Assembly: GCA_002172675.1 (NCBI GenBank)
Contig: NETF01000165.1
Span: 36,458-100,457 of the forward strand
Direction: 5' to 3'
From: an unicellular cyanobacterium SU3
Lineage (GTDB): Bacteria > Cyanobacteriota > Cyanobacteriia > Cyanobacteriales > Microcystaceae
DNA: 64,000 nucleotides
Both the position numbers and the translations under genes were made by a program. Positions 50,933-60,911 of the stretch are shown here, piece by piece. Below the pieces are notes generated by a model. It had not been told where the DNA came from, ran no database searches, and worked only from the letters and a program-made list of their open reading frames with translations. Within the stretch, counting starts at the first letter, position 1; each line of letters begins with the position of its first letter.

Positions 50933-51000
50933 TAGTTAAAATGATATATAAATAAAAATTTTAAGCCATAGGAATCTCTTAATTAAAAATTTGGTAAAAC

Positions 51001-52812
51001 TTATTTAAGGATTCTTCTTCCTTCACATCCTTCTTCAACAAATTCTGGTACATCAAATTCAGCTTTAATAGAGTATTCATAAGGAGGATGAAAATAGGAA
51101 GTGTACAAGAAGGGATGTGGCGCTTTTCCGACAAGACAAACTTTTTCTCCATCATTAATACTTCTGAGAAGGTCTTGATCAATAATATCGGTTCTTTGCA
51201 CTTGTTCATCGAAAGAAGCGAACTCAGGAATCGTGAAAAAGTAGCGAGTTTTTGTAATGAAAATCACCATAAAAACGGTAGCTACTAAAGCTAAATTTTT
51301 AGGGTTTATAAATTTTTGAGAGGGTTTTTGTTTAACTAGACGGCAGGTTAAATAACAGTTTAAACTAACCAAAACCATCATCCAGTACATATAGTATCTT
51401 AATTCATAAGCTTGAGGTAATAAGGGGGTAAATAAGGTCATTAAACCCATAATAATTGCAGCAACCCTAGACTCAAGATCGAAGTTTTGCCAACACAAAT
51501 AAATGAATAATAAAAGATTAAAGACAACATATCCCCCAAAATAACCCCCTAAACCAAATCTTTCTTCATCCCAAGAAATAAAGTCCATTCCTAGAGTCCA
51601 AGGCCAGGGTCTTCTACTATCAAAAGCATCAATTTCTAAAAGTGATCTTCCCCAACGTAAATGAGGAGGAAGTTTTCTAAGATTTTCGTGCATAAAGTCA
51701 GGAGGTGCTTCATTATGATTGAGAACAATTCCTGCAATTTCTATTTTAACGGGATAAAAGGGGTTGGCGTAAGTAATGATATTTTTGATGGGGATAATAA
51801 ATATAATTAAACTAGCTAAGAAACAAACGAATAAAGTTTTTGATGTTTTAAGTAATCTATCTTTATCATGGCGATAAGCTTTCCAAGATTGAAGAATAAT
51901 CTTAGGTAAGACAAAACATAAAATCAAGAAAACTACTGGAATTAATTGAAATTTCATGTTAGCTGCCATTGCTGATGAAACAAAGATAATGATGGCAGTT
52001 TGTTTATTAAATTTAACTTTGTTAGTATATAAAAAGTAGCTAGTTAGGATAAGAATAGAAATACAAACATTACCTGGTAAATCAATATAGCTTCTCCCTG
52101 CGTGCATATGAACCATTGGTATAGCTAACAGAGACAAAGAAGCAAGATAAAAGGGAATTTTTACATAAAATTTTAAATAGGCAATAAAAGTTAATAAGCT
52201 AAAGTAACATAATAAATTAGTCGCTTCTGGTCGCTGAAATATATACCAGAAAAAGCCTTGTAACCAATTTGCAAGTAAAGGAAATCCTAAAAAACGATGC
52301 TCAATATTTTTTTCAAACGTAAATTGTTCTGCAGGAATGATGCCCCAAATTCTAGCAGCAAAAGGGATATGATACATAAAAGCATCCCCTCCGTAATTAG
52401 CATCAAAAAAGCTAATTAAAAAAATAGAGGTTAAAACTAATGTTGATAAGATAGTTAAAACCTTGGTGACATTAAGAAATGACAATATTTTATTGTCTGT
52501 AATAACTGATAAGTAATGATTAATTGTTAAATTATTTTTGCTTAAAACCCCAAAGATAAGGAGCAGAATTCCGATAGACCCTAAACCAATTCTTAGAATT
52601 CTTAATGTAGGAGCAGCAATATAACCAAAATAACCCACAACTCCTAACATTAAAGTAATGGCAATACAACTCATTCCGCCAATTAATAAGGGTTGATTGA
52701 GCAGTTTATAAAGAGAGGGAAACTGTTTTAGACTAGGATGATTAGTGTATGAGAGAAAAGCCAATCCAAATAAAACAAGTCCTAGTAGAAAACTAACGAG
52801 TGGGATAAGCAT
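51001..52812 (-). CDS. Polytopic membrane protein, GT-C-like
   Basis: A 603-residue membrane protein of about a dozen helices, with an extracytoplasmic C-terminal domain (from about residue 500: FDEQVQRTDIIDQDLLRS, YEYSIKAEFDVPEFVE). Between early helices is FFDANYGGDAFMYHIPFAARI, the place of the acidic residues in GT-C enzymes, and HAGRSYIDLPGN. No known named family; glycosyltransferase-like by position and layout. Upstream FkbM gene is 38 bases away. Confidence 0.65.
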   Translation of the reverse strand: MLIPLVSFLLGLVLFGLAFLSYTNHPSLKQFPSLYKLLNQPLLIGGMSCIAITLMLGVVGYFGYIAAPTLRILRIGLGSIGILLLIFGVLSKNNLTINHYLSVITDNKILSFLNVTKVLTILSTLVLTSIFLISFFDANYGGDAFMYHIPFAARIWGIIPAEQFTFEKNIEHRFLGFPLLANWLQGFFWYIFQRPEATNLLCYFSLLTFIAYLKFYVKIPFYLASLSLLAIPMVHMHAGRSYIDLPGNVCISILILTSYFLYTNKVKFNKQTAIIIFVSSAMAANMKFQLIPVVFLILCFVLPKIILQSWKAYRHDKDRLLKTSKTLFVCFLASLIIFIIPIKNIITYANPFYPVKIEIAGIVLNHNEAPPDFMHENLRKLPPHLRWGRSLLEIDAFDSRRPWPWTLGMDFISWDEERFGLGGYFGGYVVFNLLLFIYLCWQNFDLESRVAAIIMGLMTLFTPLLPQAYELRYYMYWMMVLVSLNCYLTCRLVKQKPSQKFINPKNLALVATVFMVIFITKTRYFFTIPEFASFDEQVQRTDIIDQDLLRSINDGEKVCLVGKAPHPFLYTSYFHPPYEYSIKAEFDVPEFVEEGCEGRRILK

Positions 52813-52850
52813 AATGTTAAGTTATTTTTCAATAATGATAATAAATTATT

Positions 52851-54011
52851 TTAGAAATAAAGATTGGTATTGGCATTTTTAAAGTCGGTGATTTCAGTAA
52901 TTTTTGCTCCTTGAACTGAAAGCGTATTATCAAAGGTTTCGTTGAGAAAATTAAAATAAAGATCAATTTTTGCTGTTTCAGAAAGATGAATTACCCAATC
53001 ACGATAACTAGAAGCCAGTAAATTACTGTAAGCATGATAACGAAAAATGGGTTGATTGCCTATTTTCACCCCACAAGTCAAGTCGTTGTCGGTTCCTTTC
53101 GCTGTAAAAGCAACGTCAATTAAATAACGTCCTTTATCCAAAATTAAAGGCGTTTTTAAGCCAATAGAACCCTTTTCTTTGCTGTGAAAATCCGATGCGT
53201 CTAAGGTTGTGACTTCTTGGAAACCAAAAGGTGGATTATAAGACACTTCTGATAAACGGTCTTGATGAATATAAAGATTATTACGTATCCCTACGCCTGG
53301 GGGATAATCTTTCGCATTTTCAATGGTTTGATAGGTGTTTAAATCAATGGAAATATATCCTTTTTCCAGCAAGAAATCTAAACAACGAGTATCTTCTGGT
53401 TGGGTTTCTAAAATTAGATGAGGTTTAGCAGATTCAATGGTTTTAGCCATGCCTTTAATGGCATCAAATTCTGCTCCTTCGATGTCCATTTTGACTAAAT
53501 TAGGGACTAATTGGGTATGGTTAACAAAATCATCTAAAGCAATGGTTGAAACCTCATAACCTTGGGTTCCCGTCGATTGTTCTGCGTAAATACTATCGTT
53601 TAAATGACTCCCTAAATAAATAGGAACTTTACTGTAGGATTTGTAATAAACTGCAGCATGAAATAACTGCACATTACTACAACCACTCAGAACAATATTA
53701 CGCTGGCATTTATCCACAATTCGGGGACTGGCTTCAAAGGAACAGACGACTCCTTTTGGTCCCACCATACGCGACATAACCGTGGTTAAACCCCCAAAAT
53801 TAGCCCCCACATCAAACACCACATCCCCAGGACGACATAAGTCTCTTAAGGCTAATTGTACAGGGGGTTCCCAAAAGTTACCTTGATACCAGGGAGAAAT
53901 GCCATACAGTCGAACGTCTTCAAGTTTTTGATTGAGTCCTAATTGTTGGTCAATTTCTGGGGCTAAAGCTTTACTGAGTTTGGCTTTAAACCATTCTTTC
54001 AGTTGTTTCAT
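52851..54011 (-). CDS. FkbM-family methyltransferase with extra C-terminal domain
   Basis: A 386-residue protein. Residues 60-225 form the FkbM methyltransferase: GDVVFDVGANFGGLTTVMSRMVG, SFEASPRIVDKCQRNI, NLVKMDIEGAEFDAIKGMA. Residues 270-380 form a beta-rich domain of unknown type (KGSIGLKTPLILDKGRYLIDVAFTAKGTD). It probably O-methylates a glycan sugar. Its ATG overlaps the upstream gene stop (ATGA at 54008-54011), so it is coupled to the GT4-GT2 protein. Confidence 0.85.
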   Translation of the reverse strand: MKQLKEWFKAKLSKALAPEIDQQLGLNQKLEDVRLYGISPWYQGNFWEPPVQLALRDLCRPGDVVFDVGANFGGLTTVMSRMVGPKGVVCSFEASPRIVDKCQRNIVLSGCSNVQLFHAAVYYKSYSKVPIYLGSHLNDSIYAEQSTGTQGYEVSTIALDDFVNHTQLVPNLVKMDIEGAEFDAIKGMAKTIESAKPHLILETQPEDTRCLDFLLEKGYISIDLNTYQTIENAKDYPPGVGIRNNLYIHQDRLSEVSYNPPFGFQEVTTLDASDFHSKEKGSIGLKTPLILDKGRYLIDVAFTAKGTDNDLTCGVKIGNQPIFRYHAYSNLLASSYRDWVIHLSETAKIDLYFNFLNETFDNTLSVQGAKITEITDFKNANTNLYF

Positions 54012-57000
54012 GATCCTGTTGGCTCCACTTTAGTTAACCATAAAAATGCGTGTTGTTCGTGTCGATTATCGTTAAAAATTCGATAATCTGGTTTTAAGCC
54101 TAAACTCTTATCTTCGTCCCAAGTAGCTAAATGTTCTTCTTGAATTTGTTTCGCTAAATTACGGGTCTGCAACACTTTTTCTAAGGGAGAGAATCGAGAT
54201 AATTTAGGCATCCAATCTAAAGAACGATAAGCCTGTAATAAGGTTTCGATTCCTTTAAAATACTCTAACGCTTTTGATTGAGGATTGACTTCTTTTAAGT
54301 ACAAACTCAAATTATAAGCATATTCCAAATCACTACTGGTATGACCACAATAGGATTTACGATAGGCTAGAGAGAGGTAAATTAATTGTTCTAATTCCTC
54401 TGGGGTACGATGAGCAAAAGCGTAACGAACACCGGCTAAGGTTCGATGAACATACCAAGCTCTCATATCCTCAATTTCAGCAGCCGGACTTTGGGTGGTT
54501 CTTTCATCGGGATAATTCCAAAAAACCCCTAGGGTTCGATCAATGACTTTACTTTTAATATGGGGTAATAGTCGACTCTTAAATTCGGTGTCCCCCGCCC
54601 CTCGAAACGTACCATCATAATAACCAAAGCGATCGTGAATTGAACGACGATATAAGGCTCCTACCCACGATAAATAACAGGTTTCTAGATAGACTAAATC
54701 TTGTTTATAAGGGGTACGATGGTAGGGCATAATATCATTAACCCAATTACCTTTTTTATCCACATTGGTGACTAAACTATGACCAATGACCCAATCAATG
54801 TCTGGGTTTTTATCTAACTCATGGGCTAAGGTTTCTAAGGCATCGGGTAAGATGGTTTCGTCTACCCCCAGGAAAGATAAATAAGGGGATTTGGCTAAGG
54901 AAATTCCTCGATTCCAAGCGGTTTGTATGGTTTCTCTACCTTGGGAACGGACGTATAAAATCGGTAAGTTTAACTGTGGGGCCAGTTGTTTAAATACTTC
55001 ATATTCATCCCCAGGAGAACCACTATCGACTAAGATAATTTCCCCATCCCCTGAGTGCATCAAGGTTTGATGTTGTAGAGTATTTAGGAATAAAGGTAAT
55101 TTTTCGGCTGCATTGTATAAAGAAACAATGATGCTAACTCGATACTCGGACTTGTCTCGACGATCATCAAATATTTCGTAGTCCCATTCTTGGTTGTGCA
55201 AATTAGCTTGTCGGGCTTTTTCAATGAAATCGTAACATTTTTCTTCCCGTTGTCCGGTTTTCCCGTACATGGCATCGATAACTTCGACTTCACGGGTAAA
55301 TCCTTTTTCTTGTAACACTCTCAGCACATAGGGAAGATCCCCAAAGCGATCGCCATCTAACAGCCTTAACCCCCTTAACTTGTAGGTGGCAGATACTAAC
55401 TCATTACCTCGCAATTCTTCTAAACGGGCAATTTCTCGCCAAGCTCGCACCCGATCAATCCGATAGCCGTTTTTCAGTTTATCACGTAATCCTTGTTCTT
55501 CTTCCCCAAAGGCAGAAGCAAGTTTCCAAAATTGTTTAACTTTAGCTCCTAAATCTTTTTGATTTAATTCTGATGCTTGGAATGTATTTTTGTACTGTTT
55601 AAATAATTGAATTGATTTTACAGTTTGTGCGTTTTTAGCTTCTTCGAGGGGTTTTTTGAGTTTAGATTTTGCTTGACTTACAGTATTTTTTAGTTGTTTA
55701 TAGGTGGGTTTAATTTGCTTTTTAACCTGTTTTTTCGCTGCTTTAACGGCAGGGATTTTGGAGAGACTAAAACCAGCCTGACCTGATTCCCAATAGGATA
55801 ATAATTGAGTGTACCATTGGGCTAATTCTTCTTGCGTGTCTGTATGAGAACCAGAAGAACTATTATAAATATCTTCTAACTTGGGATCTTTAGTTTCTAA
55901 ATTAGTCTGAGATAACTGATTAACTAATTCTTCTCGATAGTCTTCATAGTTATCTAAAAGCCTTTCAATATCGGGAAGACTGGCATAAATATCATCAATC
56001 TCAATGGTAATAAAAGGAACGTTAGGGAAGCTTTCTTTTAGAAAACGACAAACCCCTGCCCCATTCCCAATAGCCGTAGGACAACCTGAAAATAGAGATT
56101 CTAAGGCAACTAAATTTAACGTATCGTATCTTGAGGGAAGAAACGTTAGGGATTTACTGGCAAATAATTCCGTTAACTCTTCCCGTTTCATGGGGGGACA
56201 GATCATCAAATTACTCTGACGATGCTGTATCATCTCTTGTAGATAAGCTTGAGAGGATTTTGTATTATTATAGTTATAGCTATGGGGTCCAATAATTTGC
56301 GCTTTACTGTAGCTAGTTTCGGGCAACCACCAAGCTAAATCGATGAAAATATCGGGGCCTTTGCGTTTTTCAGTTCTTCCGATAAAGTTAAGGGTAGGGG
56401 ATTGGTTTGATGGTACACATTGAGTGGGTCTAGGAAGATCAAAAAAGTGAAGGGGATTATAATAATAACTGTCTAATTCTTCAATATCGTCTCGCCATTC
56501 ATCGAGATAACTTTTACTAATTCCGTAGCGAATATCGACTACTTTATACTGCATTTTTTCTTGCAAATCAAGAGGAATATTAGCTTTTCCCCAGTCAAAC
56601 CAATCTAAACGAAGGGTTTTTGATATTTTGCCGTGCAGTGAAAGGGCAATACGATTAAATTTAATGCCATATTGTTTTAAAGCCGGTCTTAAAAAGATAC
56701 CCCATTGTTCATAATCAGGCACATCAATGATATCAAATTGTTGATCTTGCGCTGAGGCAGCAATATTGCTGGCCATAACAAAAGCTCGTTCTACCCATTT
56801 AGGGGGGGTTACTTCAAAAAAGTTTTTAAAGTCACTAATTAAAAATTGCTCTTTGTAGGGAATCGCTGTTGCATTACTTGGTCTAGGTTGGTTTAATGGC
56901 TCTTTTTCTGCAATATAATAAAATTGAATTTGAGGATTTTTTTTAATGATACTACGGTAAAAGGTTTGACCACCGCCAACCTTGCTAAATAAATCGAAAT

Positions 57001-57019
57001 CAGCAATCAGGACTTTCAT
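54008..57019 (-). CDS. Two-domain glycosyltransferase, GT4 plus GT2
   Basis: A 1003-residue protein. Residues 1-400: GT4 (GT-B fold) with KVGGGQTFYRSI, LNFIGRTEKRKGPDIFIDLAWW and LPSRYDTLNLVALESLFSGCPTAIG. Residues 430-490: lysine-rich coil. Residues 490-610: helical spacer. Residues 625-870: GT2 (GT-A fold), starting YRVSIIVSLYNAAEKLPLFL, with VDSGSPGDEYEVF, FLGVDETILPDALE (DxD-like) and DTEFKSRLLPHI. The rest is helical. One chain could add two sugars in sequence. It is followed by the FkbM gene with a 4-base overlap. Confidence 0.85.
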   Translation of the reverse strand: MKVLIADFDLFSKVGGGQTFYRSIIKKNPQIQFYYIAEKEPLNQPRPSNATAIPYKEQFLISDFKNFFEVTPPKWVERAFVMASNIAASAQDQQFDIIDVPDYEQWGIFLRPALKQYGIKFNRIALSLHGKISKTLRLDWFDWGKANIPLDLQEKMQYKVVDIRYGISKSYLDEWRDDIEELDSYYYNPLHFFDLPRPTQCVPSNQSPTLNFIGRTEKRKGPDIFIDLAWWLPETSYSKAQIIGPHSYNYNNTKSSQAYLQEMIQHRQSNLMICPPMKREELTELFASKSLTFLPSRYDTLNLVALESLFSGCPTAIGNGAGVCRFLKESFPNVPFITIEIDDIYASLPDIERLLDNYEDYREELVNQLSQTNLETKDPKLEDIYNSSSGSHTDTQEELAQWYTQLLSYWESGQAGFSLSKIPAVKAAKKQVKKQIKPTYKQLKNTVSQAKSKLKKPLEEAKNAQTVKSIQLFKQYKNTFQASELNQKDLGAKVKQFWKLASAFGEEEQGLRDKLKNGYRIDRVRAWREIARLEELRGNELVSATYKLRGLRLLDGDRFGDLPYVLRVLQEKGFTREVEVIDAMYGKTGQREEKCYDFIEKARQANLHNQEWDYEIFDDRRDKSEYRVSIIVSLYNAAEKLPLFLNTLQHQTLMHSGDGEIILVDSGSPGDEYEVFKQLAPQLNLPILYVRSQGRETIQTAWNRGISLAKSPYLSFLGVDETILPDALETLAHELDKNPDIDWVIGHSLVTNVDKKGNWVNDIMPYHRTPYKQDLVYLETCYLSWVGALYRRSIHDRFGYYDGTFRGAGDTEFKSRLLPHIKSKVIDRTLGVFWNYPDERTTQSPAAEIEDMRAWYVHRTLAGVRYAFAHRTPEELEQLIYLSLAYRKSYCGHTSSDLEYAYNLSLYLKEVNPQSKALEYFKGIETLLQAYRSLDWMPKLSRFSPLEKVLQTRNLAKQIQEEHLATWDEDKSLGLKPDYRIFNDNRHEQHAFLWLTKVEPTGS

Positions 57020-57299
57020 AGGATACTAATTAATCACTTTTTATTATAGTCGGGCCTTGCTTGATAGAATCAATTAATTCTTTTATTAAGGCTAATGATG
57101 GCATTCGTAAAATATTAGGCACAACTAGAACGTTTGTCAACTTATTTGATAAGGAGTCAGTAACTTTAATCTTTAACCTCCAATTAGTTTATAAGAACTA
57201 ATATAAGATTATCGGATTTTTGTCATAGAAAATACAGTCTAGATTAGATATTAATGCTGTTGCTGACGTGGACTCATTTCCAGAAGTTCCCAGATAGGT

Positions 57300-60200
57300 T
57301 TATTTGACTTGTTCAATTAGCTGTTTATAGGAATAATATAAATGGCGATAATCATAATTTTTAGCAAATTTCTGGGCATTTTCTTCTATATTTTTTCTTT
57401 TTTTATCATCCTTTAACCATTTAGCAATTAAATGCCCATATTCATCTAAGCGATCGCAGATAATGCCTTCTTTCCCAGATTCTACAGGATAGCCTCGAAA
57501 AGCGATCGTTGTCCCCAAAACAACTTTTCCATAGGCCATGGCTTCAACAGTCTTCAGGGAGGTTCCTGTACCAGATACAATGGGCGATAGAATTAGGCTT
57601 GCGCTATTATACAACATCGAAAGCTCTTGATCGCTGACTTTTCCTAAAGCCAAAAAATTATTCTTCTCTTCAGGTTCCCAGCAACTTCCTACAACAATAA
57701 ACTGACAATTAAAATCAGGATAATAATTAGCAAAGTCTTTGGCTATTTGTTGAATAATTTTTACAGCTTCGATATTGGGATCATGACGACTGCCAATAAA
57801 TAAACAGAAGGGAACTTTTATATTATTAAAAGACGAATTTTTTATTAAGCTTTTATCAGTCTCTTGGTGGATATCCACTGGGTTAGGAATAACAATAGAA
57901 GACAAGTCATATTGTTTTAAAAAAGCTTGATCGTCTTGGGAAACACAGATGATATCATCAGCTTGTTTAAGGGCTTTAATTTCTTCGGTTAAAGCAATTT
58001 TTCCTAGTAAGGTATTTTGATCAAGTTGTTGGGCTAAAATATCATGAGCTGTGATTATTAATTGAGTTTGATGTTGATGACAAATATCACCGACAGTTAA
58101 AGCCCAAAATGGATATTCTAAAATCACAGTATCTGCCCACTTTGCTATGCTTTTAACATAATTGATAAATCCTGAATCAAATCGATATTGATAGTATATC
58201 CAAGGTAGCCAATGATCTGATAATTCTAAATTATCTAAGAGATTATTATATTGATCAGCCTTAAAATTTAAAGCATCAAACCATGATTGATAAGCATCTT
58301 TATAAAGATCATTAACTAAACAATAATCTTCATAAGATTGTTGGTAATAAGTGTAATGCACACCATCTTGTCTAAAATCTTTAGCGTCTCCAGTGGTAAA
58401 TAACCACACCTGATAAGATTGAGATTTTAAATAATCAATTAATAAACCAACTCGTTTACTTGCGCCACTTTTTCTTTCCAAAATATCCCCCCAAGGATAC
58501 AAAATAGCTATTTTTTTACCTCTTTTTTGTTGGTAAATAGCTCTATCAGTTAGTAAAAACTCGAACACTTGATCCAGTGTTTTACAATTATCAGTATATT
58601 CTGAATTTTTATTAATTGAAATAACGTATCCTTGAGGATTAGTCACAGTTTCTTTTATTTTTTCAAGTTCATATTGATGATAAATAATCAAGGCATCACA
58701 TTGATTTAATAATTGACATTCTAATTTATATTCTTCGTGATCAATATCTCTATGATTCTGCAAAGCATATTGGTAAGAAGCGATTTTAGAAACTTCACAG
58801 ATTATTGAAGATTGTTCTCTATTGAATCGGTCAATAATAGTATAGCTAATAATAGAATTGAGAAAAATAACATCAAATTGATTCGTTTCTAGTAATTGAC
58901 TTAAATCTGATGGAACACTTAAATTATATCTCTCAACTAAATTTCTTTTTAATGTATTTTTATTATCTAAAACTTCTTTGATATACTCTTTTGGATTAAT
59001 AGTATAAGGAATAACATCGATTTGATCATAATTGATAATCCATCGTTGTTTTAAGTTAACTGAAAATTCTTCAAAAATTCGATCAATGACTGGATAGATT
59101 TGGTGATAAAAAGGTTCATAATTGGCACCTTTTCGTTCTTGCTTATTAGTAAAAAATAGTCCATAAACCTCATACCCACAAAGTCCTAAGTATTCAATAT
59201 AGTTATAGAAATAATTATTCTTAGTTTTTTGATCTAACAAAAAATCGCTTTCTATTACTAAAAGAATTTTAGGGACTGCTTTAGATATATTATTAGAAAC
59301 TATTTCATGATTCGTATTAATAGTTAATTGATTAGATTCTATAGTATTAATATGACTATTGCTTTTATTTGATAATAAAATCTTTACTAAATTATCAGGA
59401 CAATTTTGTGCAAGCCATCCCTGAGAAAACTTTTTAGCTGACTCTGAAAAGTAATCTAAATTTTCGACAATTTCAATAACTTTTTGAGGTATTTCATAGG
59501 GGTTTTCATAAAGACTTGCTCTTGATGAGTCCACTTGCTTACCTAACCAACTATTTTGAGGAACAATAACGGGTTTTCCTGCTGCTAACGCTTCTGTTAA
59601 GACCCCTGAAGTGCGGAAGCGATAACTATTAGTATCATAAGGTAAAATTAAAGCATCAGCTTCTGCTAAAAGTTGATAATAAGCATCAGCAGACATCGCA
59701 TTTTTAATTAACTTGACTTTACTTTCTGGATATCTTTCTAAAGCTAAACGAGCTTGAGGAATTAACCCTTCTCCTCCTTCAATACTAAAGTTAGATTGAA
59801 TGGTTATTTTAATTTTTCCAGGTTCAATATAATCTGTCCATAAAGATTCAACAATATTAGGTAAATAATGATAGCCTTTTTCTGGTCTTGCGTCACCTAA
59901 ATAAACAAGATGAACAGGTTTATCTGTTTCTAGTTTCTTGGTTGTTTCTTGTAATTTCTCTTGCCTAAAAGGAATAGGGATTTTGTATAATTTTACTTCA
60001 CTTAAACCATTATAGCGTTGAATTAAGTCATCAGTATCCGTATAAAACTGTATTTTATTAGGCCATAATTGAGATTCATAGCAGTTATCAAAAATAGCTT
60101 TTAAGCCTATTCCTGAAGCATAAACTACTAAAGGATCGTCAATATCTCGACGTAAAAGAATATGAAATCGAGGCATATTCGATAAGTCACTAGAAGCTAA

Positions 60201-60857
60201 ATAATGATAGACTTCTTCAACTTGCTGAATGCCAATTGTATGAATAAATATTTCATCCTCTGACGTTAATTTAATAGCGTTTAAAACTTTAGATAAACTT
60301 TCTTTAAAGCTTTCATTTTTTGGTGTTAATAGTTTAATCAAGACTTGATTGATTTTTCTAAAAAATACAGAAAATATATATCGAACTAATCCCCAAACAA
60401 TTTTTAAAATTCCCCATAAGGTATTAGAAAAAGGAATAGAGCGTAATAGGGTAATATCTTGTTGTATCCAATTAAGTAATCTTGAGGTACTTCCTTGAAT
60501 TTTCTCTAAAAAAAGTTTTAACTTAGGTTGAGTCAATTCCCAATATTTAAAATAAAATTGAAATTTATAATTTATTTTTTCTAATAATTTTTCTAAAGGA
60601 TTATTTTGTAAAAATTGAAGTATATCCAGTATCTTATTTTTTTTGTTAGAAGAAACTGAGTTATCAAACCAATCAACTTCAAAGGCTGAAATTACTTTAA
60701 TATTATTAGGATATAATGAACTTGGAAATGCCTTATTACTAATAATTATAGGTTCATATCCTTGTCTAGAAGCTGCTTCAGCAACCGATAAACTACATTC
60801 GTAATGATGTCCTTGAAGATTACAAAGGGAATGATCGATAATAATAAATTTTTTCAC
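57300..60857 (-). CDS. Tandem GT4 glycosyltransferase protein
   Basis: A 1185-residue protein with two GT4-like units. Unit 1 (about 1-500): MKKFIIIDHSLCNLQGHHYE, VYLGDARPEKGYHYLPNIVESLW, LPYDTNSYRFRTSGVLTEALAAGKPVIVPQ. Unit 2 (about 530-1185): AILYPWGDILERKSGASKRVGLLIDYL, ILEYPFWALTVGDICH, LFIGSRHDPNIEAVKIIQQI and ILSPIVSGTGTSLKTVEAMAYGKVVLGT. The 280-base spacer downstream (57020-57299) shows no gene. Codon use is AT-rich like that of its neighbours. Confidence 0.82.
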   Translation of the reverse strand: MKKFIIIDHSLCNLQGHHYECSLSVAEAASRQGYEPIIISNKAFPSSLYPNNIKVISAFEVDWFDNSVSSNKKNKILDILQFLQNNPLEKLLEKINYKFQFYFKYWELTQPKLKLFLEKIQGSTSRLLNWIQQDITLLRSIPFSNTLWGILKIVWGLVRYIFSVFFRKINQVLIKLLTPKNESFKESLSKVLNAIKLTSEDEIFIHTIGIQQVEEVYHYLASSDLSNMPRFHILLRRDIDDPLVVYASGIGLKAIFDNCYESQLWPNKIQFYTDTDDLIQRYNGLSEVKLYKIPIPFRQEKLQETTKKLETDKPVHLVYLGDARPEKGYHYLPNIVESLWTDYIEPGKIKITIQSNFSIEGGEGLIPQARLALERYPESKVKLIKNAMSADAYYQLLAEADALILPYDTNSYRFRTSGVLTEALAAGKPVIVPQNSWLGKQVDSSRASLYENPYEIPQKVIEIVENLDYFSESAKKFSQGWLAQNCPDNLVKILLSNKSNSHINTIESNQLTINTNHEIVSNNISKAVPKILLVIESDFLLDQKTKNNYFYNYIEYLGLCGYEVYGLFFTNKQERKGANYEPFYHQIYPVIDRIFEEFSVNLKQRWIINYDQIDVIPYTINPKEYIKEVLDNKNTLKRNLVERYNLSVPSDLSQLLETNQFDVIFLNSIISYTIIDRFNREQSSIICEVSKIASYQYALQNHRDIDHEEYKLECQLLNQCDALIIYHQYELEKIKETVTNPQGYVISINKNSEYTDNCKTLDQVFEFLLTDRAIYQQKRGKKIAILYPWGDILERKSGASKRVGLLIDYLKSQSYQVWLFTTGDAKDFRQDGVHYTYYQQSYEDYCLVNDLYKDAYQSWFDALNFKADQYNNLLDNLELSDHWLPWIYYQYRFDSGFINYVKSIAKWADTVILEYPFWALTVGDICHQHQTQLIITAHDILAQQLDQNTLLGKIALTEEIKALKQADDIICVSQDDQAFLKQYDLSSIVIPNPVDIHQETDKSLIKNSSFNNIKVPFCLFIGSRHDPNIEAVKIIQQIAKDFANYYPDFNCQFIVVGSCWEPEEKNNFLALGKVSDQELSMLYNSASLILSPIVSGTGTSLKTVEAMAYGKVVLGTTIAFRGYPVESGKEGIICDRLDEYGHLIAKWLKDDKKRKNIEENAQKFAKNYDYRHLYYSYKQLIEQVK

Positions 60858-60911
60858 AATATTATTTTAACTTTAAGTAAAAATAGTAAACAATAGAGTT
60901 AGGTATTTTAA

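Noticed and set aside
50979..51209. 76-codon minus-strand frame within the membrane protein end
   Set aside because: Out-of-frame shadow of the 603-residue membrane protein.
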